DNA from: Ruminococcus flavefaciens
GTDB taxonomy: Bacteria; Bacillota; Clostridia; Oscillospirales; Ruminococcaceae
Reading direction: 5' to 3'
Assembly (NCBI GenBank): GCA_002310115.1
Contig: DBYI01000034.1
Location: 1 to 46,725 of the forward strand
DNA: 46,725 nt
Shown: in pieces, positions 32,363 through 41,232 of the stretch
Layout of the letters: each line of letters starts with the position of its first letter
Position numbering within the stretch: the first letter of the stretch is position 1
The notes under the pieces: model-generated
What the model saw: only the letters and a program-made list of their open reading frames with translations
Databases searched by the model: none
Told to the model about the DNA's origin: nothing
Translations under genes and position numbers: made by a program

Positions 32363-33886
32363 TTACCATGTCGTGACGAAAGCTTCATCCGACTCCAATC
32401 TTCTTATATTGTCCAGAAGAACACTGACGAATGCCTTTGTACAGTAATACTTACTCTCTCCGTCAACGACTATAAGTGAACGCATTACTGAATCGTCATA
32501 GAAATCATAAGTCTCCGTCTTTCCTCTGTATGAATCATAGAGCTTAATAGTAGCCTGCGGTTCTCCCTCCGGTACTGGAACTCCCAGAGCAAATTCCTCA
32601 GCATTTGAACCGTTTACAAACGCAAAGAATTTTCTGTATCTCTCTGCATCGAACTCCTTGCCGTTAAGAGTTACCTTGTAATCATCAGACGAAGGAGTTT
32701 CAGGCTTGTTATCAGGATCAACAGGCTTTATGACAAAATCTGCCTTTTCGCTGCCACAGCTTGCGCTCAATTCCGTTATGTTCCATACATATGATGTTAT
32801 GAGCATCTTTGATGCTACATCTATAGGCTGCACTGTTAGCCATGGAGCGTTATCAGCAGCAATTATATATATGACATTGCCGCCCTCCAACATTCCATAG
32901 CAACACTTCTTTCCTGAATTATCGGCAAATACTTCACTAAGAAGCAAAACGTTCTTGCTACCGTCCTTACACTCGACAGTAACCTTACAGAAAGGTTCAC
33001 TGAGACCTGCATCCTTAATATCTGCATCTTTGCAGTGTAGCACGTAAAAATCCGAAGCAGTAAGTCCGAACATTCCTGTTATTATCGGCGTTGAGCTTTC
33101 AACTGTAAGATAACTCTCCGTCGGGCTCTTCATTTTAAATGGTGAAGAAGTTCCGCCTGCACGGGTCCCTTCGCTTGTTTTGTCGTACTCAATGTAAATA
33201 CTGCTTTCCATATCGCCGCGCTCCACCTCAACGTTCTTTACATCGGGTTCAGAGTCATCGTCAGGCTTTTCAAGCACTGTAGTATCTACAAAATTCTTGA
33301 GTTCTCTCATATAAACGGCTACATTTGATGGTTCAACAGCATAAACGTTGTTGTCACCGTCAATCATTACATATATCGACTCCGTTGAGGGCGCTGTATC
33401 GCCTACAATGAACTTAGCCTTATTTCCTGATTCGTAAGTGAATTCAACAGTTGCATGAGGCTTGTCAAAACCATATTTTGCAGTATCATCGCAATCCCTT
33501 GCAACTATTGACTTTGCAGCCATACCGTTTCCGTTATTAACAAGAGAAGTTATCATTCCATCGTCAAGCTTAAGGTCCGTATAGCCTTCCAGAGTATAAG
33601 ATGCAGACTCACCCTCTGCCGTAGGAGCAGACTTCTTTACAACGGTCAATGAGCCATTTTTATTTATTATTACAGCTTTTTTAACAACTCCGGTCTCGCT
33701 GCCACCGTCACTTACAAGAACGGTTCCCTCTCCGTCAGCAGTAGTCGCTAGCAGCTGGAGCTCGCTTGACTTTCCACCCTGATCTCCTCTATCCTCGGGT
33801 GTAAACTTCATATAAGCATATCCTCCGCCCAACAGCGCTACAAGTACAGCGCTGAGAGCAATTATTCCCTTTGCCTGCTTTTTCAT
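32363..33886 (-). CDS. DUF4340 membrane-anchored protein of the Gld-type exporter
   Basis: A 507-residue protein with one N-terminal membrane helix (about 7-27) and a long outside part of repeated beta units. It fits DUF4340, which almost always sits beside GldG-like proteins and ABC-2 exporters. The ligand is unknown. Its ATG overlaps the last base of the GldG-like gene. A Pro/Asp-rich linker (DPDNKPETPSSDD) separates the last repeat. The arrangement suggests a subunit that meets the exported substrate outside the cell, which is inference. Confidence 0.85.
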   Translation of the reverse strand: MKKQAKGIIALSAVLVALLGGGYAYMKFTPEDRGDQGGKSSELQLLATTADGEGTVLVSDGGSETGVVKKAVIINKNGSLTVVKKSAPTAEGESASYTLEGYTDLKLDDGMITSLVNNGNGMAAKSIVARDCDDTAKYGFDKPHATVEFTYESGNKAKFIVGDTAPSTESIYVMIDGDNNVYAVEPSNVAVYMRELKNFVDTTVLEKPDDDSEPDVKNVEVERGDMESSIYIEYDKTSEGTRAGGTSSPFKMKSPTESYLTVESSTPIITGMFGLTASDFYVLHCKDADIKDAGLSEPFCKVTVECKDGSKNVLLLSEVFADNSGKKCCYGMLEGGNVIYIIAADNAPWLTVQPIDVASKMLITSYVWNITELSASCGSEKADFVIKPVDPDNKPETPSSDDYKVTLNGKEFDAERYRKFFAFVNGSNAEEFALGVPVPEGEPQATIKLYDSYRGKTETYDFYDDSVMRSLIVVDGESKYYCTKAFVSVLLDNIRRLESDEAFVTTW

Positions 33887-35517
33887 TACTTATTTCTTCT
33901 CCTTAACAGTACGAATACGCCGACTGCGGCAATAATGAAAGGTATTACCCACATTACAATAATGCGGATGTTTCTTGCCTGTTTTGTGGTTGGAGCTATG
34001 AATGAGCTCTGGAGGCTCTTGTCAGGGATGACAACACCGCTCTCCTTGCCAGTCATATTGTTTATAATATTGATAAGCACATTCGCATTGTTGAAAGTCG
34101 AATTCTGCTGGATATATGTTGAACCGGTCATAAGTGGGCTTCCTATAACGAGAAGTTCGCTCGCTACAAGCTTGAACTCCTCAGAACGCTCTTTTCTTGA
34201 GAGCATGACCACAGGTCTTGATTCCTTTTCACCTAGCTCCTTGCTCTTTCCTGTTATTTCAACTGTATAAGAAGTATCAAATGATTTGAGAACTTCCTTG
34301 ACGATATCGTCGTTTTTCTTATTGATCTGAGAAAGCTCTCTCGTATCCTCTGCAATGATAGGAAGCTTATCGTTAGGCAGCTCGCCTACGGACTCGGTAT
34401 CATTTACATCTACCTTGATAAGATCATTTCTGAGAATAGCATTTTCTTCATCGAAAATATAGTTATCCTCAACCTTTATGCTCCAGTCAGCAAGCAAGCC
34501 GTCAATATTTGTAAGACCAGACTTGCTGAGATCAGGAGTGTATATCATATTTTTGCCGTACTTTCCACCATTGTACAGGAAATTACTTAGCTTCTGTATA
34601 ATATCCTCGGTAAAATCAACTGAAGGAGCAAAAACGACCACCAAATCGTAATCTTCGGAGGATAATTCATCAGTTGCGATATCAATATCGGTACAGTCAT
34701 AACCGTTTTTGGTGAGAAGCTCCTTTTCAAAGGTAACTGCCGCATTCTGATAGAACTGAGCATCATAGAGAGAGGCACCGTTCATTGTATTCGCAAAAGC
34801 AACTCTGACAAGGTTATCATCTGTTACACCTTTAATAGCGGCTGTTATCATACTTTCACCTGCAAAGTTGAATATGAGTTCCTGATTTCTTAATGCGTTT
34901 TCATCATATGCAAGCATATCTGTTACCTCAGTTGGAGAGATAACTCTTACTCTGTCGCCCGAACTAACGATAATACTTCCACTGCCGATATCGCCGTTAT
35001 ATTTTTCCTTGTACTTGTTGATAATATCTGGATCAACGTCCATATTTACGTATTTGACGTTGATACTTCCACTGCCCTGCTGTGCGTATATCGAGTACTT
35101 ATCAAGTATCTCTGGTATCATCTCATAAGGGATATCAGAAGGAACGCCGTAATTCTGAGCGTAATAATTCTCTCTGTAGGCACTGAGCGAATCAAAATAG
35201 TCCCTTGTAGAGGTAACCGTTATATCAACGTCCTTGTTGAGAGCTTTCAATACGTTAATGGACTCCTCTGAGATATCATATCTGTTATCGGGAGAAATAT
35301 CAATCTTGAGCGGTGATCTCTTTGCCAGCATATTTGCCATGACATTGATAACCACTACTATTGCTATAACAAGAATGATGATGATGTAGAACATCGAGCC
35401 GTATTTGATTCTTCTGCCGTTCCATTTGCTGATTTTTTCCTCAGCTGCTTCCTCGATCTCCCCAGCAGCCTCAACAGCCCCATCAATCTTCTTTTCATCG
35501 AGATCTTTTTTACTCAT
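33886..35517 (-). CDS. GldG-like ABC exporter auxiliary protein
   Basis: A 543-residue protein with a short acidic cytoplasmic start, a first membrane helix (about residues 45-65), a large outside domain, and a C-terminal helix (about 518-537) ending in RRRNK. The outside domain begins KIDISPDNRYDISEESINVLKAL, typical of GldG/'ABC-type uncharacterised transport' proteins. I start at the ATG at 35517, since GGAAGG is 11 bases upstream; the longer frame begins at a TTG only 3 bases from that site. It lies between the permease and DUF4340 genes. In Bacteroidetes, GldAFG serve gliding; here a general export role is likelier. Confidence 0.87.
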   Translation of the reverse strand: MSKKDLDEKKIDGAVEAAGEIEEAAEEKISKWNGRRIKYGSMFYIIIILVIAIVVVINVMANMLAKRSPLKIDISPDNRYDISEESINVLKALNKDVDITVTSTRDYFDSLSAYRENYYAQNYGVPSDIPYEMIPEILDKYSIYAQQGSGSINVKYVNMDVDPDIINKYKEKYNGDIGSGSIIVSSGDRVRVISPTEVTDMLAYDENALRNQELIFNFAGESMITAAIKGVTDDNLVRVAFANTMNGASLYDAQFYQNAAVTFEKELLTKNGYDCTDIDIATDELSSEDYDLVVVFAPSVDFTEDIIQKLSNFLYNGGKYGKNMIYTPDLSKSGLTNIDGLLADWSIKVEDNYIFDEENAILRNDLIKVDVNDTESVGELPNDKLPIIAEDTRELSQINKKNDDIVKEVLKSFDTSYTVEITGKSKELGEKESRPVVMLSRKERSEEFKLVASELLVIGSPLMTGSTYIQQNSTFNNANVLINIINNMTGKESGVVIPDKSLQSSFIAPTTKQARNIRIIVMWVIPFIIAAVGVFVLLRRRNK

Positions 35518-35545
35518 CTGTATCAAAACCTTCCTTTCACATATC

Positions 35546-36265
35546 TCAGCTCCAGCGTCTCTTCTCCAGACCCTTGACGGTCAGGAAATTGAAGATAAAT
35601 GCTGTGCTGACAAAGAATAACACACTCGGAAGGCTGAATACTCCCCTTGTGAATTCGATATATCTCGAATAGAAGGCTATATTTGTAACTGCCTTATAAG
35701 CTATCCTCTTAGCAAGATTTCCGTTCTCAAAAGAAGATACAAGGTTCTCAGAAAGATATATTACGAAGAGAACAACCAGGCAGACTACCGCAGAAGCCAT
35801 CTGATTTTCTGTGAGCGATGATATGAACAGCCCTACTGCAATAAATGCAGCTCCAAGAAACAGCATTGCAAAGTAATTGCCAAGCAAAGACGGCCATATA
35901 ACATCGCCTAGATAATTGATGATGAACGCGTATACAAATATGATGGACTCAGCAATAACGTACAGTGTAAGAGCTGCGAAATATTTGCCGAGAACAATGT
36001 CCCAAAGGCTTATGGGAGCAGTCAAGAGACCCTGATCTGTCTTGTTTTTCTTCTCCTCGCTGAGGAGCTTCATTGTAAGTATGGGAATGAGGAACAGTAC
36101 AATGATAAACATTGACTGAAAAAGATTTGAAGTATCCGCATTTCCCACGGCTATTACTGTATTATAAAAGAATATTCCAGAAACAAGCCAGAACACTGCA
36201 AGGAATACATATGCAACTCCCGATGTAAAGAACGAGCTCATTTCACGTCTGTAGATCGCTAGCAT
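35546..36265 (-). CDS. ABC-2 type permease (GldF-like)
   Basis: A 239-residue protein of six membrane segments. It opens MLAIYRREMSSFFTSGVAYVFLAVFWLVSG and continues with PILTMKLLSEEKKNKTDQGLLTAPISLWDIVLGKY, the cytoplasmic loop that defines the GldF-like branch of ABC-2 permeases. Its ATG shares a base with the end of the ATPase gene. Two copies would form the membrane channel of the exporter with the GldG-like and DUF4340 proteins. Confidence 0.9.
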   Translation of the reverse strand: MLAIYRREMSSFFTSGVAYVFLAVFWLVSGIFFYNTVIAVGNADTSNLFQSMFIIVLFLIPILTMKLLSEEKKNKTDQGLLTAPISLWDIVLGKYFAALTLYVIAESIIFVYAFIINYLGDVIWPSLLGNYFAMLFLGAAFIAVGLFISSLTENQMASAVVCLVVLFVIYLSENLVSSFENGNLAKRIAYKAVTNIAFYSRYIEFTRGVFSLPSVLFFVSTAFIFNFLTVKGLEKRRWS

Positions 36266-37380
36266 TATTCCTCACCTCCATTGCTTTCTTCATTTTCTGA
36301 TGCCTTTTCAGGTTCAGCTTCTTCCTTCTCTTCGTCTTCCTTAACGGCATTCAGTCGACCTTTATCGTCAACCTTTAGTCCTATTTTCGGAGAAACAGCT
36401 TTTTTCTTCTTATCATTCTTGCTGTCTATTCCCTCGTCCATAGTAATCTTAAGGAAGATGTCTTCGAGAGTGAGGTCTGAAAGCTGGAGCATAAGGATAT
36501 TCCAGCCATTTTCACTGCATATCCTGTTTATTTCACGTCTTACATCGGTCTGACCATCGGTCTCCACGTCGTAGTCGTAAATGCCCTTTTCACGTTCCAT
36601 ATCAGCGCGGATATACTTAACACCCTGTATTGTTTTGATAGCGTCTGTTATAAGCCGCTTATCATCAGCAGTATGAGTTGGTCCCTCAATACGCAGAGTC
36701 ATTTTGTGCTCATTAGTAATATTGTGAGCTATCTCATCAGCAGTTCCGTCAGCTGCGACCTCTCCCTTATTAATAATGATTATCCTGTCGCATACAGCCT
36801 GTATCTCAGGAAGAATATGTGATGAAAGAATAACTGTATGCCTCTTTCCAAGCTTTTTGATAAGGCTTCTTATCTCGATTATCTGATTTGGGTCGAGACC
36901 AACCGTAGGCTCGTCAAGGATAAGTACAGGCGGATTGTTTATAAGAGCCTGAGCAAGTCCGACTCTCTGACGATATCCCTTTGAAAGGTTCTTGATTATC
37001 CTGTGCCTAACGTCTTCTATCTTGCAGAGAGAGCATACATCCTTAATATGTGCGCTTCTCGGAAGTTTACACTTCTTTAAATCAAAGATGAAGCTGAGAT
37101 ATGCCTCAACGGTCATATCCACATAAAGCGGCGGTATTTCAGGAAGATATCCTATATTTGCCTTTGCCTTCTTGGGATCTTCAAGAATATCCGTACCGTC
37201 TATAAGGACCTCTCCCGATGTTGACGAGATATATCCAGTAAGCATATTCATGGTCGTTGATTTTCCTGCACCGTTTGGTCCAAGAAAACCGAGTATCTCA
37301 CCCTTTTCGACCTTGAAGCTTATATTTCTTACAGCGACCTTGTCACCGTATCTCTTAGTAAGGTTCTTGACCTCTATCAT
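36265..37380 (-). CDS. ABC exporter ATPase (GldA-like) with charged C-terminal tail
   Basis: A 371-residue ATPase, first gene of the Gld-type operon. Walker A is GPNGAGKST (about 35-43), the signature LSKGYRQRVGLAQAL, and Walker B PVLILDEPTVGLDP, then the switch in VILSSHILPE. A normal C-terminal domain (to about 318) is followed by an extra 50 residues rich in Lys and Glu (EDEEKEEAEPEKASENEESNGG), which is unusual for the family and probably disordered. AGGAGGG lies before the ATG. No convincing promoter is visible in the 121 bp between it and ribF. Confidence 0.93.
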   Translation of the reverse strand: MIEVKNLTKRYGDKVAVRNISFKVEKGEILGFLGPNGAGKSTTMNMLTGYISSTSGEVLIDGTDILEDPKKAKANIGYLPEIPPLYVDMTVEAYLSFIFDLKKCKLPRSAHIKDVCSLCKIEDVRHRIIKNLSKGYRQRVGLAQALINNPPVLILDEPTVGLDPNQIIEIRSLIKKLGKRHTVILSSHILPEIQAVCDRIIIINKGEVAADGTADEIAHNITNEHKMTLRIEGPTHTADDKRLITDAIKTIQGVKYIRADMEREKGIYDYDVETDGQTDVRREINRICSENGWNILMLQLSDLTLEDIFLKITMDEGIDSKNDKKKKAVSPKIGLKVDDKGRLNAVKEDEEKEEAEPEKASENEESNGGEE

Positions 37381-37501
37381 TGGGTTTTACCCTCCTTATT
37401 GCGTATGTTGACGGCACAGCAAATACTTTGCCGCCGAAATTTACAACCTTTATTATGTTAATACCTGTATGTGATAACAGAGTGAAAGCAACACGAATTT
37501 T

Positions 37502-38386
37502 TTAAAATATATTCATGACAGACTCTATGTCTGCATTTATTTGTTTTTTCAACTCGTCAAGAGAGTCGAATTTTCTCTCAGGACGCACAAAATCTCTGAA
37601 ACTAACGGTTACTGTCTTTCCATAAAGGTCACCGCTGTAGCCAATTATATGTGTTTCAGCAAGAGGGCTGCGCTCACCATTTATGGTTGGCTTAACTCCC
37701 ACATTTGTTATGGAACAATACTCTTGTCCATCTGCATAAGTTATAGTGCTGTAAACACCATATTTGGGCACAAGCTGACCATTTTCAAACTTCTGATTTA
37801 TTGTAGGGAAGTTCATTGTCCTACCAATGTGATTACCATCTGAGACCTCGACACTTATGAAATAATCAGAGCCGAGTAGACTGTTTGCCGATATGATATC
37901 GCCTTTTAACAGAAGCGCTCTAATACGACTTGATGATACCGCACTGCCACCTATGTCCACCTCACCAACTATCTCCACCTCAAATCCGAAGCGTTCGCCA
38001 AAGCTTTTAAGCTCCACAGCACCGCATGAAGCCATTTTACCGAACCTGAAATCCTCGCCGCAACACACATGAACTGCTCGCATGCGTCCGGCAAGTATCT
38101 CTCGCGCAAATTCCTCACCCGAAAGTTCACATAAACTTCCGAATGGAGGACTAAAAACATCGTCCACGCCAATTTGCTCCCAGAGAATCATTTCCTTTTC
38201 AGCTTCTGTGTATATATATCCCGACGAGCCTCCAGCCTTTCGCAAAGCACATTCGGGCTCAAATGTGAATACAGATGCCGCCAACCCATTTTTCTTCTGA
38301 GCCAGCGAAGCGTTTATTACTGCACGGTGTCCGAGATGTACTCCATCAAATATTCCCAACGCGACTGATGAATACTTTTTCTCCAT
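37502..38386 (-). CDS. ribF: Bifunctional riboflavin kinase / FAD synthetase
   Basis: RibF phosphorylates riboflavin to FMN and adenylates FMN to FAD. The 294-residue protein has the N-terminal FAD synthetase fold with ALGIFDGVHLGHRAVI, then VCCGEDFRFGKMASC and SSSRIRALLLKGD, and the C-terminal riboflavin kinase domain with GRTMNFPTINQKF, PKYGVYST and ETHIIGY. It is slightly shorter than the usual 305-315. It follows truB by 4 bases, the common truB-ribF order. It is the last gene of the long rimP-infB operon; no clear terminator is visible after it. Confidence 0.95.
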   Translation of the reverse strand: MEKKYSSVALGIFDGVHLGHRAVINASLAQKKNGLAASVFTFEPECALRKAGGSSGYIYTEAEKEMILWEQIGVDDVFSPPFGSLCELSGEEFAREILAGRMRAVHVCCGEDFRFGKMASCGAVELKSFGERFGFEVEIVGEVDIGGSAVSSSRIRALLLKGDIISANSLLGSDYFISVEVSDGNHIGRTMNFPTINQKFENGQLVPKYGVYSTITYADGQEYCSITNVGVKPTINGERSPLAETHIIGYSGDLYGKTVTVSFRDFVRPERKFDSLDELKKQINADIESVMNIF

Positions 38387-38390
38387 ACCG

Positions 38391-39284
38391 TCACCCTAAG
38401 TTCTTTCCGATACGGAGCTCTCCGCTTTCAAAATCAGCAAAAGCAGTACCAATAAAGCCTCCGTCAAAGCCGTAAACTCCGTAGCAACCAACATCGCTAC
38501 GGATATCACGAAGCCTTGATATATCAAGCTTTACACCATTTCTGTACATTTTTGTCTGAATCTCTCCAAGCCTAAGCTTCGGAAGCTTCTCAAACACGCG
38601 ATCTATAGGCAGAATTAGCTCTTCGAGCCTGTTCTCGTCCTTTGCCTGCTGTATCTCCTCAAGAGTGTGACAGTCCGAAAGACTAAAACCGCCCGATGAC
38701 GTTCTAACAAGCGATGTCATTATACCACCGCAGCCCAGCTTTTCACCAATATCATTGATAATAGTCCTTATATAGGTGCCCTTGCCGCAGGCTATGGATA
38801 GAACTCCTTCACGGATACTACTGTCATATTCCTCCAGCACAAGATTATCAACTTCTATCTCGCGTGCCTGACGCTTCACCTCTATCCCCTGCCTCGCAAG
38901 GTCATAAAGGCGCTGGCCGTTCACCTGAACAGCTGAATACATTGGAGGAAGCTGCATAATCTTACCGGTAAAACTCGGTAAAGCTGCCTCTATCTGTTCG
39001 CGGCTTACAGCCATATCTGAACATTCACGCAACTCTCCCCACAAATCCTGAGTGTCCGATACGGTTCCCAAACGGAAACCTGCACGGTAACTCTTTGTAT
39101 TATCTGGCATTATATCGCAAGCTTTCGTGGCATTGCCCACAAATACAGGCAACACCCCTGTAGCCATTGGGTCGAGAGTTCCACCGTGACCGAGCCGCTT
39201 TATCCGCAGTATTCCGCGAAGTTTAGCGACTACGTCAAAGGACGTGAAATTCTGTGGCTTGTCAACACAGAGTATCCCGTTCAT
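38391..39284 (-). CDS. truB: tRNA pseudouridine(55) synthase TruB
   Basis: TruB makes pseudouridine 55 in the T loop of tRNAs. The 297-residue protein opens MNGILCVDKPQNFTSFDVV and has the catalytic aspartate in GHGGTLDPMATGVLPV (about residue 38), then MYSAVQVNGQRLYDLARQG and CGKGTYIRTIINDIGEKLG. The C-terminal PUA-like part (about 240-297) is short but present. It overlaps the DHH phosphoesterase gene by 4 bases. The rbfA-nrnA-truB-ribF order is typical of Firmicutes. Confidence 0.96.
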   Translation of the reverse strand: MNGILCVDKPQNFTSFDVVAKLRGILRIKRLGHGGTLDPMATGVLPVFVGNATKACDIMPDNTKSYRAGFRLGTVSDTQDLWGELRECSDMAVSREQIEAALPSFTGKIMQLPPMYSAVQVNGQRLYDLARQGIEVKRQAREIEVDNLVLEEYDSSIREGVLSIACGKGTYIRTIINDIGEKLGCGGIMTSLVRTSSGGFSLSDCHTLEEIQQAKDENRLEELILPIDRVFEKLPKLRLGEIQTKMYRNGVKLDISRLRDIRSDVGCYGVYGFDGGFIGTAFADFESGELRIGKNLG

Positions 39285-40234
39285 TCGCCAAGAGCCTTTC
39301 TGACAGCCTCGACGAGTTGCTTCTTAGCCTCCTCGAGCGGACCGCCTATAGTGCAGCCTGCAGCCTTTGCATGACCGCCTCCGCCTATGGACTGACAAAT
39401 AGTAGATACGTTTACGTCTTTTGCAGAGCGGAACGAACACTTGTACACTCCGTCCTCACGCTCGCGCATGAGTATTCCCACTTCTGTATCCTCAAGCTGA
39501 ATAGTTAGCGGTGCAAATCCCTCAAGCTCTTCCATTGATACGCCCATATCCTTCATCATTTCTTGAGTTACCGCCGCAATTGCAAGTTTTCCGCCGAGAC
39601 AGTACTCCATGAGCTCATTGACTCTAGCCTCTAGCTTAAGCCTGCCCATAGACTTAACATCAAACATATAGCGGTTTATACGCGCAAAATTGATATCAAA
39701 GCTTCTCATCATCTCAGCCGCTATCTCATGTGCGCGTGGAGTAGTACAGTCATACTTAAAACAGCCAGAATCAGTAGCTATCCCAGTATAAAGACACATT
39801 GCACAATGCTTTGTTATCTTTACACCCATATACTTTGCAAGATCATAAATAATCTCGCATGAAGCAGTGGCATCACCTCGAAGAAGAGTTTTCTCCGCAT
39901 AATTGTTATTTGAAATGTGATGGTCAATACAGAGCTGTACTCTTCCTCCATAGATGTCCTTATAATCGCCCATAAGTGTCTCGTCAGCTATATCAACAGC
40001 TATAATAGTCTTAGGCTCAAACTCCTCGCCTGCTCCTTCGTCCGTGAGAAAGCTGTATCGTGACGGAAATTCATCATGACATATTACTCTGCTTCTTATA
40101 CCCATTTGTGCAAGCAGATCCTTCATTGCGAAGCCTGCGCCTATACAGTCTCCGTCAGGATTGCGATGAGTAATTATAACTGCATCCTCGCAGTTTCTGA
40201 GAAAGAGCTCAGCCTCACTGAATCCAATGAACAT
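39281..40234 (-). CDS. nrnA: DHH-family phosphoesterase (NrnA-like oligoribonuclease/pAp phosphatase)
   Basis: A 317-residue DHH/DHHA1 protein. NrnA degrades short RNA fragments and dephosphorylates pAp. The metal-binding motifs are ITHRNPDGDCIGAG, the aspartate in IIAVDIAD, the DHH triad in CIDHHISNN, and the aspartate in GIATDSGCFKYDC. The C-terminal DHHA1 domain has GGGGHAKAAGC. All expected residues are present. It begins 13 bases after rbfA and overlaps truB. Which of the two known activities dominates cannot be read from sequence. Confidence 0.92.
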   Translation of the reverse strand: MFIGFSEAELFLRNCEDAVIITHRNPDGDCIGAGFAMKDLLAQMGIRSRVICHDEFPSRYSFLTDEGAGEEFEPKTIIAVDIADETLMGDYKDIYGGRVQLCIDHHISNNNYAEKTLLRGDATASCEIIYDLAKYMGVKITKHCAMCLYTGIATDSGCFKYDCTTPRAHEIAAEMMRSFDINFARINRYMFDVKSMGRLKLEARVNELMEYCLGGKLAIAAVTQEMMKDMGVSMEELEGFAPLTIQLEDTEVGILMREREDGVYKCSFRSAKDVNVSTICQSIGGGGHAKAAGCTIGGPLEEAKKQLVEAVRKALGE

Positions 40235-40247
40235 ACAAAGCCCTCCT

Positions 40248-40586
40248 TTACAGCAAGTCGTGAAGCTTCTTACTTATCTCCGCACTTCTTTCAATAGAAT
40301 TGTCAGCGATAAATGTAAGCTCAGGCGACTTACGCATTTTAAGTCTGTGAAAAAGCTCACGCTTTATAAAGCCAGCGCCGCTTTTTAATCCCTCAACCGA
40401 TTCCTTTGCTCTCTCGATGCCGTCAAAGCTTGAAACGTAAATCTTGCAGCTCGACATATCACCCGAGAGGTCCGCTCTTACTATAGTGAGCATTTTATCT
40501 ATCCTCGGGTCTTTCAATTCACGAAGGATAGCTGTCATCTCACGTTTTATATCTTCAGCCATACGGCTGTTCTTGAAATTAGACAT
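40248..40586 (-). CDS. rbfA: 30S ribosome-binding factor RbfA
   Basis: RbfA helps mature the 5' end of 16S rRNA and is needed at low temperature. The 112-residue protein is normal in length and has the KH-like fold with MSNFKNSRMAEDIKREMTAIL, DPRIDKMLTIVRADLSGDMSSCKIYVS and GFIKRELFHRLKMRKSPELTFIADNSIE. It sits in its usual operon between infB and the DHH phosphoesterase, though here the Lys-rich protein gene comes between infB and rbfA. Confidence 0.96.
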   Translation of the reverse strand: MSNFKNSRMAEDIKREMTAILRELKDPRIDKMLTIVRADLSGDMSSCKIYVSSFDGIERAKESVEGLKSGAGFIKRELFHRLKMRKSPELTFIADNSIERSAEISKKLHDLL

Positions 40587-40603
40587 TTTTTTCCTTTCTG
40601 TCT

Positions 40604-41191
40604 TTACAGTTTGACGGTGAATCCGCCTCCTGTTGTCTCTTCATGCTTCTCAGACTCGGCAGCTTTTTCTTTCTTTGCGGTTGCCTTTTTCGTAGAATTT
40701 TTCTTTACTGCAGGCTTTTTTGCTGCCGTTTTCTTTGCTGCGCTCTTCTTAGTGCTAGACTTCTTTGAAGTCTTTGGCGCAGTATTCATCTCAGGGTTTT
40801 CCCCGGCTTTCTCAGCCTCTGCCTCAGCCGCTTCTACAGCGGCTGTACCTTCAGGATCGGTGAAGAATCCACCTGTAAACATTTCTGCTGAAAAAGCTTC
40901 GTCCTCAGCCGTTGCACTATAGTCAGGGATATCGTCGTCGCCCTCTTCGCCGTAATATATATCGGCATATTTTCCGTACTCTGGTTCAAGCTCCACATCG
41001 CTTACAGGTCGCTCGATACCCATGAGGTCTCCTAACTCTTCCTCAGGCTCTTCCATTGCGCTGCACTGACCGAGGAGTATCTTCTTTACTGACTGAAAGA
41101 AGAATATATCTATCGGTCCAAAATCGTCCCATGCCAGTGCTTCGTTGCAGTACTGCAGCATATCCGCAGTACTCATTCTGCTGTTATCCAT
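40604..41191 (-). CDS. Acidic protein with a histone H1-like lysine/alanine tail
   Basis: A 195-residue protein in two parts. Residues 1 to about 130 are acidic and otherwise unfamiliar (LGDLMGIERPVSDVELEPEYGKYADIYYGEEGDDD). From about 140 to 185 there are repeats of Lys, Ala, Thr and Ser (KKSAAKKTAAKKPAVKKNS), like the tail of histone H1 or bacterial Hc1-type proteins, ending GGGFTVKL. I start at 41191 because GGGGGA lies 7 bases upstream. It lies between infB and rbfA in the operon. DNA, RNA or ribosome binding by the tail is inferred; no family is recognised. Confidence 0.78.
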   Translation of the reverse strand: MDNSRMSTADMLQYCNEALAWDDFGPIDIFFFQSVKKILLGQCSAMEEPEEELGDLMGIERPVSDVELEPEYGKYADIYYGEEGDDDIPDYSATAEDEAFSAEMFTGGFFTDPEGTAAVEAAEAEAEKAGENPEMNTAPKTSKKSSTKKSAAKKTAAKKPAVKKNSTKKATAKKEKAAESEKHEETTGGGFTVKL

Positions 41192-41232
41192 AAGAAATTC
41201 CCCCTTTATCATTATTAACAAAGATATTACCG

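Noticed and set aside
37381..37501. Promoter for the Gld-type operon
   Set aside because: Only weak partial boxes such as TTTCAC and TATTAA are visible; the evidence is too poor to list it.
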